The notes beneath the pieces were generated by a model. The model worked only from the letters and a program-made list of their open reading frames with translations. It had not been told where the DNA came from and searched no databases. 64,000 nt of DNA, from assembly GCF_900142035.1 (NCBI RefSeq), contig NZ_FQZI01000004.1, positions 124,001 through 188,000 of the forward strand, given 5' to 3'. The number at the start of each line of letters is the position of its first letter. Positions within the stretch are counted from its first letter, which is position 1. Both the position numbers and the translations under genes were made by a program. Below are positions 26,465 to 34,966 of the stretch, piece by piece. Source of the stretch: Flavobacterium terrae. Its GTDB lineage: Bacteria > Bacteroidota > Bacteroidia > Flavobacteriales > Flavobacteriaceae.

Positions 26465-27820
26465 TTATTGTTTAATAACTTTTGATGTTGTTATCCCTTC
26501 GTTTGAAATTATTTTAAACATATAGATCCCTGATGGAAGCTCACTAACATTTATGCTAATTTTAGAAGAACTAAGTTTTTGTTTTTTCAACAAGCGTCCA
26601 TTTGTATCGAATACTTCTAAAGCAACATTACTTAAATCATTTATTTCTAAAACAACTTCATTTTGCACTGGGTTTGGATACAACTTAAAACTAGAATTAA
26701 TATCAAAGTCATTGGTATTAAGCGGCGGACAATCTGGAGAAGAAAATGTGCTATTAGCATTTGAATCTGAAAACACCCAGCCAGTACAAGGAGCAAATGA
26801 GGTATTAGTTGTATTAGTAGCTAAAGTAGTGAATGCTAAGTCATCAAAATTTGTACAATTAGTAAATAGCCATATACATGGTTCATATTTCAAAACCCAA
26901 GTATTCGAATTATTATCCCATACTATTTCTTTAAAATAATTTCCTGACCCATAAGCATCACAGTAACTCTCTGATGTAAAATCATTACAAGTTAAATTAT
27001 CTGTTTTGTAATGTGGTTTGCCATTTACAGTATCTACATAATAATATATTCCAGCATAATCACCAGTAACAGTTATAGGAGCAAAAGGAGAAGCAATAGT
27101 ACATCCTGTACCTTGAGAAAAAGAATAGACCCCTTGTATTTGACCTAATCTATGACCACCTCCTAACAGTTGGTTACTTATAAGATTAAAATTAAAACCG
27201 TCAAATGTAAAATTAGTAACCAAACCAGCTTCGTTGTTACTTAGACAAGTATTGTAATTATTTACTATTTCAGAACCGGTTCTTGCTACTGACCAAATAC
27301 GTAAATTATCATATTTAGCATTTGCAGAAGAAACAAACGAAACTCCTCCTAAACTAATAAATGGAACGTTATTATCATTCAACGTACTTGAAAAATTATA
27401 ATCAACAGATTGAGCTCCGTTAACATACAGTTTCACATTTTTAGTACCATTATTAATTACAACTATGGCCACATGATACCATTGTCCTGAATTAAATGAA
27501 GGTGTACCAGGAATAGTTTCTTCTGAAACTCCATTACCTAATGTTAAAATTGATGCGCCAGAATTAGTAACAAAAAAACGGATAGGCCTAGCAATAAGAG
27601 AATTATATCCTAAAGAATTAAAACTTGCATTGAAATCTGTCAATTCATTTAAATAAAAATCATATTCAATGGTAAAGGAATTAATATTCAAGCTAAAATA
27701 TGAAACATTAGTATTATTAACATTAAAGTAACTTGCACCACCAATCTCTAAGGCTTTATTTTGGCTAAAAGAAATTAAAAAATTAAAAATCAATAACAGG
27801 GATAAGTATTTTTGCTTCAT
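26465..27820 (-). CDS. Secreted LamG-like protein with type IX (type A) sorting domain
   Basis: A 451-residue exported protein. A signal peptide ends near LISFSQ. A LamG/concanavalin A-like domain covers about residues 30-190, with SGQWYHVAIVVINNGTKNV and YDNLRIWSVARTGSEIVNN typical of the fold. A Cys- and Asn-rich middle part contains several Cys pairs (TCNDFTSESYCDAYG and CIWLFTNCTNFDD). The C-terminal 75 residues are a type A sorting domain: FKLYPNPVQNEVVLEINDL, then a final STSKVIKQ-like end with GIYMFKI. It is secreted by the Por/type IX system and attached to the surface. The ligand is unknown. Confidence 0.88.
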   Translation of the reverse strand: MKQKYLSLLLIFNFLISFSQNKALEIGGASYFNVNNTNVSYFSLNINSFTIEYDFYLNELTDFNASFNSLGYNSLIARPIRFFVTNSGASILTLGNGVSEETIPGTPSFNSGQWYHVAIVVINNGTKNVKLYVNGAQSVDYNFSSTLNDNNVPFISLGGVSFVSSANAKYDNLRIWSVARTGSEIVNNYNTCLSNNEAGLVTNFTFDGFNFNLISNQLLGGGHRLGQIQGVYSFSQGTGCTIASPFAPITVTGDYAGIYYYVDTVNGKPHYKTDNLTCNDFTSESYCDAYGSGNYFKEIVWDNNSNTWVLKYEPCIWLFTNCTNFDDLAFTTLATNTTNTSFAPCTGWVFSDSNANSTFSSPDCPPLNTNDFDINSSFKLYPNPVQNEVVLEINDLSNVALEVFDTNGRLLKKQKLSSSKISINVSELPSGIYMFKIISNEGITTSKVIKQ

Positions 27821-27843
27821 AAATTTTTGTTTAAAATTTCAAA

Positions 27844-27874
27844 CAAAAATAAATTCAAACAACAAAATTGACAA
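27844..27874 (-). promoter_or_regulatory. Promoter of the LamG gene (TTG-N20-TANNTTTG)
   Basis: On the minus strand, TTG (27874-27872), a 20-bp spacer and TATTTTTG (27851-27844) match the Bacteroidota promoter, 24 bp before the ATG at 27820. The whole element lies in the 76-bp gap after the response regulator gene. Confidence 0.6.
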
Positions 27875-27896
27875 TAGGTAAATCAACCTGCTTTTT

Positions 27897-28559
27897 TTAG
27901 TTTTCGATTCCTGGCACAAAAAGTCTGTTTTGAATTGCATAAACAACCAAACCAACAATATTTTTAGATTCGGTTTTTGAAAGTAAATTATTTCGATGAC
28001 CATCAACAGTACGAGGGCTAATCGAAAGTATTTCGGCTATCTCTGCAGATGATTTTTGTAGGCAAATAAACTTTAATATCTCCAATTCTCTTTCTGTTAT
28101 TTCCGAATTTAAAATACTGCTTTTATCATCGTATTTATTTTTAATAAAAGAAAGCATAAATTCCTCATAACAAAATCCATTTTGATAAACCATTTTAATA
28201 CGATGTATCATCTCTGCTGGAGTTATACTTTTAGGAATATAACAAACTGCTCCAACAGACAACATCTTCTTCATAAATGATTCTGAAGTATAAGACGACA
28301 ATGCTATGATATCTATTTCCGTAAATTTATTACTGATATATTTGGTTGCTTCCACCCCATTATATTCTGGCATATTAATATCCATTAATATAATATCAGG
28401 TAGATTGTCAGGATTGCTTTCTAAATGAAATATTAGTTCTTTCCCATTAGAAACATCAAATAAAACCTCAAAATCATCTTCCTGAGCCAATATATTTTTA
28501 ATCCCTTCTCTGATTAAAATCTCGTCATCTGCTAATGCAATTTTGATTTTAGCACTCAT
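27897..28559 (-). CDS. NarL/LuxR-type response regulator
   Basis: A 220-residue two-component response regulator. The receiver domain begins KIKIALADDEILIREGIKN with the acidic pair Asp11-Asp12. The phosphoacceptor is Asp60 in DIILMDINMPEYNG, and the conserved Lys is in VCYIPKSITP. The C-terminal LuxR helix-turn-helix (about residues 150-215) reads ITERELEILKFICLQKSSAE then ISPRTVDGHRNNLLSKT. It is encoded 1 bp after the histidine kinase, so the two form a cognate pair. Target genes are unknown. The LamG surface-protein gene immediately downstream, with its own promoter, is a possible target. Confidence 0.94.
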   Translation of the reverse strand: MSAKIKIALADDEILIREGIKNILAQEDDFEVLFDVSNGKELIFHLESNPDNLPDIILMDINMPEYNGVEATKYISNKFTEIDIIALSSYTSESFMKKMLSVGAVCYIPKSITPAEMIHRIKMVYQNGFCYEEFMLSFIKNKYDDKSSILNSEITERELEILKFICLQKSSAEIAEILSISPRTVDGHRNNLLSKTESKNIVGLVVYAIQNRLFVPGIEN

Positions 28560-28560
28560 A

Positions 28561-29334
28561 TCAAAAATCGAATTTTAAGACAAAGCCTGGTTTAGAAAAG
28601 TCAATAGAATAATTTCCTCTAATAGATTTTATTCTACTTTCAATATTAATAAAACCTAATCCTTTATTGGCTTCAAACTTTTCAGGATTTAAACCAACTC
28701 CGTTATCATTATATTGACAATAAATTTTAGAATTTTCATCATCAATAGCAACATCAATTATAGACGCGTTTCCGTGTTTAATCGAATTATTAATTAATTC
28801 TTGCAAAATTCTAAAAACATGCAACTGTTTCTCTTTTTCAAGAATAGACAAGTCTACTGGACATTGAAAACTAATTTTGATTTGTTTGGATTTATTGTAA
28901 TCATTAACTAATTCTTCAATTGCATCATTTAGTCCAAACTTTTCTAAAATTGGAGGAAATAAATTGTGAGCTATTTTTCGTGAAGATTCAATTGTAGATT
29001 TATTAATAGATTCAATTTTATTTAAACTATCCTTCTTTTCTAAATCTGTAGCTTTTTCAGATTGTAATAAGTGCAAATTTAATGATAGGGCAATTAATTT
29101 TGAACTAATATCATCATGTAGATCTTGAGCGATACGTTTCCTCTCTTCTTCTTGTACTTCCAAAGTTTTTATGTGAATTTGCTTTTGAAATTCTAATTCC
29201 AGATTTCTCTTTTCTATTTCCTTTTCAAAAATTTTATTTCTAGATTTTATGATAAAAACAGTAATAATAATCATTATCACAATTAAAAAAAGAACAACAA
29301 AAAGAACTATGTATGGTAAATTATTTTCTAACAA
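28561..29334 (-). CDS. Sensor histidine kinase, HisKA_3 (NarL-partner) type
   Basis: A 257-residue kinase with a single membrane helix at about residues 8-29 and almost no extracytoplasmic part (MLENNLPY). A coiled-coil linker (30-65) follows. The dimerisation/phosphoacceptor region reads EEERKRIAQDLHDDISSKL, with His73 as the predicted site. The ATPase domain has LQELINNSIKHGNA (N box), YNDNGVGLNPEKF (G1) and GLGFINIESRIKSIRG (G2). With no sensor domain of its own, it may receive its signal from the membrane protein encoded upstream, whose gene overlaps it by 14 bp. It should phosphorylate the response regulator encoded downstream. Confidence 0.93.
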   Translation of the reverse strand: MLENNLPYIVLFVVLFLIVIMIIITVFIIKSRNKIFEKEIEKRNLELEFQKQIHIKTLEVQEEERKRIAQDLHDDISSKLIALSLNLHLLQSEKATDLEKKDSLNKIESINKSTIESSRKIAHNLFPPILEKFGLNDAIEELVNDYNKSKQIKISFQCPVDLSILEKEKQLHVFRILQELINNSIKHGNASIIDVAIDDENSKIYCQYNDNGVGLNPEKFEANKGLGFINIESRIKSIRGNYSIDFSKPGFVLKFDF

Positions 29335-29965
29335 ATTTTTCTCTTTTAATAGTAAAGTATTCTTTCAAAATTAACAATTGGTACACAATAAAAAAAAGAT
29401 CTTTAATTACCCAATGATCTATATAAGGATCTTCATTAAAAACCAATGATAAGTTTCCACATAAATACACAATACAACTGCATAAAAAGTACATTATCAT
29501 ACCTAAGCAGAAATAAAAATAATCTTTTTTCTGACCTAATGTATTATAAATATGCAGCAGTGCAAAACTTATTATTAAGCACGATACACCAAAAATTTCA
29601 ATTAAATTAAAATGCCAAAAAGAAGATGGATTGATAGCATATTGAGAAGCAGAAACCAAAAAAACAACTATTGAAGAAATTTTTACATATTTTTTCTGAA
29701 TGGGAACTTTAAATAAATTGTAGAAAAAAAATCCCAAAAAAAGCAACTGAATTGTAAAGAAAATATGATTTAGAAAAAAATTATTTACTTGAAATAGTAT
29801 AGCCAAACTGAAACAGACCACACCTTCGAAACATGATGCTATCAAGTAGTAGTTCATTATTTTAACTAACCTTGTTTTATTTTTCAAAAAAACAAACAAC
29901 AATGTGTTTAAAAACAAAATAAACAATCCAAATAAAAAAATAGAAATACCAATTATATCATTCAT
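29321..29965 (-). CDS. Multi-spanning membrane protein, possible sensor partner of the kinase
   Basis: The best start is the ATG at 29965 (MNDIIGISIFLFGLF), giving 214 residues. An upstream GTG at 30004 would add 13 hydrophilic residues and is less likely. The protein has about seven hydrophobic helices with short loops and a basic C-terminus (LKEYFTIKREKFVRK). I do not recognise a named family. The layout resembles 7TM input modules of bacterial sensors. Its 3' end overlaps the histidine kinase gene by 14 bp, so it is co-translated with it. A role as sensor input is inferred from this linkage and from the missing sensor domain in the kinase. Confidence 0.6.
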   Translation of the reverse strand: MNDIIGISIFLFGLFILFLNTLLFVFLKNKTRLVKIMNYYLIASCFEGVVCFSLAILFQVNNFFLNHIFFTIQLLFLGFFFYNLFKVPIQKKYVKISSIVVFLVSASQYAINPSSFWHFNLIEIFGVSCLIISFALLHIYNTLGQKKDYFYFCLGMIMYFLCSCIVYLCGNLSLVFNEDPYIDHWVIKDLFFIVYQLLILKEYFTIKREKFVRK

Positions 29966-30014
29966 TTTTAGTTTTGTTAAGTAGTAAAAATATATTTTTT
30001 TCACAACAAAAAAA

Positions 30015-30035
30015 AGCTCCTCTTATTGAGGAGCT
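30015..30035. terminator. Terminator between gltA and the membrane-protein/kinase operon
   Basis: AGCTCCTC, loop TTATT, GAGGAGCT form an 8-bp stem flanked by A-rich and T-rich tracts on both sides. On the minus strand it lies 22 bp after the gltA stop and is followed by TTTTTTTGTTG. It therefore ends gltA and separates it from the downstream operon. Confidence 0.9.
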
Positions 30036-30056
30036 CTTTTTTGCTATATATCAAGA

Positions 30057-31340
30057 TTATCTTTTATCCATAGGAACAAAAGGACGTAATGCATGACCAG
30101 TATATACTTGACGTGGACGACCAATAGGTTCTTTATTGATACGCATTTCTTTCCACTGTGCAATCCAACCTGGTAAACGACCAATTGCAAACAATACTGT
30201 GAACATATCTGTAGGGATTCCTAATGCACGGTAAATGATACCTGAATAGAAATCTACGTTTGGATATAATTTTCTGTCTACAAAATATGGATCAACTAAT
30301 GCAGCTTCCTCTAATTGTTTTGCGATATTTAGAATTGGATCATTTACCCCTAATTCAGCCAACACTTCATCAGCTGCCTTTTTAATGATTTTTGCACGCG
30401 GATCGAAGTTTTTGTATACTCGGTGTCCGAATCCCATTAAACGGAACGGATCATCTTTATCCTTTGCTCTTGCTAACGCTTTTTGAGCATCACCACCATC
30501 TTTTTGGATTTGTTCTAACATTTCAAGTACTGCTTGGTTAGCTCCACCATGCAATGGCCCCCATAAAGCAGAAACACCTGCAGAGATTGAAGCAAATAAA
30601 CCAGCGTGTGAAGAACCAACAATTCTTACTGTAGATGTAGAACAGTTTTGTTCGTGATCTGCATGTAGAATAAATAATTTATCTAAAGCGTTAATTACGG
30701 TTTGATTTGTTTTGTAAGGACCTGTTGGTAATTCAAACATCAAACGCATGAAATTTTCTACATATCCTTTAGTGTTATCATAATAATTTAATGGGAATCC
30801 CATCATTTTACGGTATGTCCAAGTTGCAATAACCAAGAATTTACCCATAGTTTTGCATATTGCCTCATACATTTCTGTTTCATTTTCTACATTTACCACT
30901 TTAGGATTAAATGCAGTTAATGCACTTGTAAGTGAAGACAAAACACCCATAGGATGAGCTGTTTTAGGAAATCCATCAATGATGTTTTTCATTTCTTCAT
31001 TTACTAACGTGTATTTACGAATATCATTTTCGAATTTTTCTAGCTGAGCTCTTGATGGTAACTCTCCAAAAATAACTAGATAAGATACTTCTAAAAAGTC
31101 AGCTTTTTCAGCTAACTCTTCAATAGCATAACCTCTGTAACGAAGAATTCCTTCTTCTCCATCAAGGAAAGTAATATCACTTTTGCAAGATCCAGAGTTT
31201 TTATAACCAGGATCTAAGGTAATCGCTCCAGTTAAGGCACGTAGTTTTTCTATGTCGATAGCTGGTTCGTTTTCACTTCCTACAATAACTGGAAACTCAT
31301 ACTTATTGCCATCGTACTCTAATATCGCTGTTTTTGACAT
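30057..31340 (-). CDS. gltA: Citrate synthase
   Basis: A 427-residue type II citrate synthase, the usual bacterial length. It condenses oxaloacetate and acetyl-CoA at the start of the TCA cycle. Active-site regions are present: LHADHEQNCSTSTVRIVGS (first His), GPLHGGANQAVLEML (second His), MGFGHRVYKNFDPRA (Arg/His) and the catalytic Asp in a VDFYSGIIYRALGIP context. Gram-negative features include the N-terminal extension before ITLDPGYKNSGSCKSDITF. It is monocistronic. A TAAATTTG box on the minus strand at 31378-31385 lies 37 bp upstream of the ATG, and a strong terminator follows. Confidence 0.97.
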   Translation of the reverse strand: MSKTAILEYDGNKYEFPVIVGSENEPAIDIEKLRALTGAITLDPGYKNSGSCKSDITFLDGEEGILRYRGYAIEELAEKADFLEVSYLVIFGELPSRAQLEKFENDIRKYTLVNEEMKNIIDGFPKTAHPMGVLSSLTSALTAFNPKVVNVENETEMYEAICKTMGKFLVIATWTYRKMMGFPLNYYDNTKGYVENFMRLMFELPTGPYKTNQTVINALDKLFILHADHEQNCSTSTVRIVGSSHAGLFASISAGVSALWGPLHGGANQAVLEMLEQIQKDGGDAQKALARAKDKDDPFRLMGFGHRVYKNFDPRAKIIKKAADEVLAELGVNDPILNIAKQLEEAALVDPYFVDRKLYPNVDFYSGIIYRALGIPTDMFTVLFAIGRLPGWIAQWKEMRINKEPIGRPRQVYTGHALRPFVPMDKR

Positions 31341-31640
31341 AATGTAATTTGGGAATTAATCTTAAAATATAATTTAACAAATTTAGCGAAATATGAATTA
31401 AATAAAAAAGTTTTACTGAAACGTTTTCGTTAAATCTTTAATAAAAAAATAAAAACATAACTAAAACGAACACAAGACATTTCAATAAACCATCAATTTA
31501 CTTTTATATGTTTAATTTTCTAGATATTTAAAACAATAAAAACCACAACAAACTTATTTTTAAATAAATAACTATAATTGTAGTAATTTTACACTATGTA
31601 ACAATACAATACAGATTTATTTTATGAAAATCATTTCAAA
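31341..31640. other. Intergenic region between divergent gltA and membrane-protein genes
   Basis: 300 bp of very AT-rich DNA without an open reading frame, tRNA or repeat that I can recognise. The only supported element is the TAAATTTG box (31378-31385, minus) for gltA. No clear promoter match was found for the plus-strand gene at 31641. Confidence 0.7.
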
Positions 31641-32333
31641 ATGAAAATTCTAAAATCACATCTAGCTCTCTACTTTATTTTTGGAGCTTTGTATTTCCTT
31701 TCTACCTTAATAGATTGGGTTGTTGTTTCCTATTTTGCAAAGCCTTTATTTATAGGTGCCATTAGTTTTTATTATATAGAACAATGCAAAAAGCCTATTA
31801 ATTACTACAATTTCACGATACTATTATTATTGTTTTTATCTGGAGTGATTAACTTACTTGAAGGCTATAGCTATTTTATGTATGTTTTATTTTTCAACTT
31901 CTTAGCCTACTCAATGCTCATTTACAAATTAATTAAAGAGTTGAGACAAAAGAAAATATATAAAATGGAAAAAGAGAATTACTTTTCCATTTTTCTAACT
32001 TCTCTATTTTCAATTTGCTTATTATATATTTCTTCATTTATTGTTTTTGATCGTTCTTCCGAATTTTATAAAGTCATTTTAGTTTATGGATTTGTATCGA
32101 TATGCTTACTATTGTGTTCTACTTATCTATACTTAGCAAGACTCAATCAAAAAAACACTTACCTAATTATCTACGCATTAAGCACACTAGTCTGTGAAAA
32201 TTTTTACGGTATTTATCATTATTATTATAAACTTTCGTTCTTCCGGTTTACAAGTATTGCGTGCTACATTGTTTCTTTTTATTTTTTAGTTCATTATTTT
32301 TTGAAAGAGAATGATAGTGAAACTGAAGTATAA
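31641..32333 (+). CDS. Multi-spanning membrane protein, weakly YhhN-like
   Basis: A 230-residue protein with about seven or eight hydrophobic helices. The first helix region runs into VVVSYFAKPLFIGAISFYY. A Lys-Pro-Leu after the first helices is reminiscent of YhhN (TMEM86, lysoplasmalogenase) proteins, but other family motifs are not obvious, so no function is assigned. Size and topology resemble the membrane protein at 29321-29965, including a final helix followed by a short charged tail (KENDSETEV). It is monocistronic, divergent from gltA, and ends at a hairpin shared with eno. Confidence 0.55.
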   Translation: MKILKSHLALYFIFGALYFLSTLIDWVVVSYFAKPLFIGAISFYYIEQCKKPINYYNFTILLLLFLSGVINLLEGYSYFMYVLFFNFLAYSMLIYKLIKELRQKKIYKMEKENYFSIFLTSLFSICLLYISSFIVFDRSSEFYKVILVYGFVSICLLLCSTYLYLARLNQKNTYLIIYALSTLVCENFYGIYHYYYKLSFFRFTSIACYIVSFYFLVHYFLKENDSETEV

Positions 32334-32337
32334 AAAA

Positions 32338-32368
32338 ATACCCGCTAATTTTAAAAACTAACGGGTAT
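32338..32368. terminator. Terminator between the membrane-protein gene and eno
   Basis: ATACCCGCTA and TAACGGGTAT pair over 10 positions with one C-A mismatch and an 11-base loop. On the minus strand a TTTTTTTA tract follows, as expected for the end of the eno transcript. It also lies 5 bp past the plus-strand stop. Confidence 0.82.
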
Positions 32369-32386
32369 CATATAATCTAGAAGAGT

Positions 32387-33691
<1,305 letters not shown>

Positions 33692-33778
33692 TTAATTTTA
33701 TTTTGAATTAATAACAAATTTACCCAATCTTTTTTAAGATAAACTCATCAAAATAAAATTGTTATTAACGATAACGTT

Positions 33779-34888
33779 TTAGTTTTTAGAAGATTTTATA
33801 TTTTCAATAAATTGATCAAATAGATAAGATGAATCGTGTGGCCCAGGACTAGCTTCTGGATGATATTGAACTGAAAAACAGTTTTTAGATTTCATTCGCA
33901 TACCTGCAACTGTATCGTCATTTAAATGCAAATGTGTAATTTCTAATTCTGGATGTTTTTCTAATTCTTCTTTATTCACAGCAAAACCATGATTTTGAGA
34001 AGTTATTTCACCTTTTCCAGTCACCAAGTTTTTTACAGGATGATTTATCCCTCTGTGCCCATTAAACATTTTGTAAGTAGAAACACCATTTGCTAACGCA
34101 ATCACCTGATGTCCTAAACAAATTCCAAATAATGGTTTATTTTCAGCTAAAATTTGACGCGCAACATCCTGCGCCCCAAACAATGGATCAGGATCACCAG
34201 GACCATTAGATAAAAAGAAACCATCAGGATTAAAGGACTTCATTTCTTCAAAAGTGGCATCATAAGGAAAAACCTTTATATAACAATCGCGTTTTGCTAG
34301 ATTGCGTAAAATGTTCTTTTTAATCCCTAAATCTAATGCAGAAATTTTATAAGTTGCTGTTTCCTCACCAAAGAAATAAGACTCTTTTGTAGAAACCTTA
34401 GATGCTAATTCAAGTCCATTCATGTCTGGCGTTTCGGCCAATAGTTTTTTTAACTCTTCAACAGAAGTTCCATCTGTACAGATAACTGCATTTTGAGCAC
34501 CATTATCACGAATATAAGAAACTAAAGCCCTTGTATCAACATCTGAAATACAAATTAAATTTTGCTTTTCGAAATAATCATACAAATTACTCTCAGAATC
34601 AGGTCTTGAATGAACCATAGAAAAGTTTTTACAAACCAATCCTGAAATCATAATTCTGTCTGATTCAACTTCTTCTGTATTGACACCATAATTACCAATA
34701 TGAGCATTGGTAGTCACCATGATTTGTCCAAAGTAAGAGGGATCCGTAAAGATTTCTTGATAACCTGTTGTACCAGTATTAAAACATACCTCACCAAAGG
34801 TTTTACCTGTTATTCCAATAGATTTTCCGTGAAAAATTGTACCGTCCGCAAGTAGTAAAATAGCAGACTGTTTAGTTGTGTGTTGCAT
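33779..34888 (-). CDS. carA: Carbamoyl-phosphate synthase small subunit
   Basis: The start is placed at the ATG at 34888 (MQHTTKQSAILLLADGTIF), giving 369 residues. A TTG 30 bp upstream is open but lies too close to the promoter box. The N-terminal CPSase_sm domain includes CFNTGTTGYQEIFTDPSYFG. The C-terminal class I amidotransferase has GPGDPDP, the nucleophile Cys in FGICLGHQVIALANG and the His/Glu pair in QYHPEASPGPHD. It provides ammonia for carbamoyl phosphate, used for pyrimidines and arginine. carB is not adjacent here, unlike many bacteria. A TTG-N20-TAAATTTG promoter sits directly upstream. Confidence 0.97.
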   Translation of the reverse strand: MQHTTKQSAILLLADGTIFHGKSIGITGKTFGEVCFNTGTTGYQEIFTDPSYFGQIMVTTNAHIGNYGVNTEEVESDRIMISGLVCKNFSMVHSRPDSESNLYDYFEKQNLICISDVDTRALVSYIRDNGAQNAVICTDGTSVEELKKLLAETPDMNGLELASKVSTKESYFFGEETATYKISALDLGIKKNILRNLAKRDCYIKVFPYDATFEEMKSFNPDGFFLSNGPGDPDPLFGAQDVARQILAENKPLFGICLGHQVIALANGVSTYKMFNGHRGINHPVKNLVTGKGEITSQNHGFAVNKEELEKHPELEITHLHLNDDTVAGMRMKSKNCFSVQYHPEASPGPHDSSYLFDQFIENIKSSKN

Positions 34889-34905
34889 TGTTGTGTAAAG
34901 TTTGG

Positions 34906-34936
34906 CAAATTTATTCAAAAAAAATGGTCATTCCAA
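34906..34936 (-). promoter_or_regulatory. carA promoter (TTG-N20-TAAATTTG)
   Basis: On the minus strand, TTG (34936-34934), a 20-bp spacer and TAAATTTG (34913-34906) precede the carA ATG by 17 bp. The TTG lies in the T-rich tail of the terminator of the upstream surface-protein gene, so terminator and promoter overlap. Confidence 0.7.
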
Positions 34937-34938
34937 AA

Positions 34939-34957
34939 AAGATCATTTTTTGATCTT
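34939..34957 (-). terminator. Terminator of the type B-sorted surface protein gene
   Basis: AAGATCA, a 5-base A/T loop and TGATCTT form a 7-bp stem, followed on the minus strand by TTTTGG. It lies 9 bp after the stop codon at 34967. Confidence 0.75.
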
Positions 34958-34966
34958 AAAAACAAA

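Noticed and set aside
26553..26939. 128-codon open frame on the plus strand
   Set aside because: Antisense to the C-terminal and sorting-domain part of the LamG protein, which is clearly the real gene.
31341..31640. 300-bp gap checked for a tRNA or small RNA
   Set aside because: No cloverleaf-like arms, CCA end or GC-rich stem could be found. Only a promoter box for gltA is supported.
33761..33775. GTTAT/ATAAC hairpin after carA as a terminator
   Set aside because: Only a 5-bp AT-rich stem and a broken T tract, so too weak to call as a feature.
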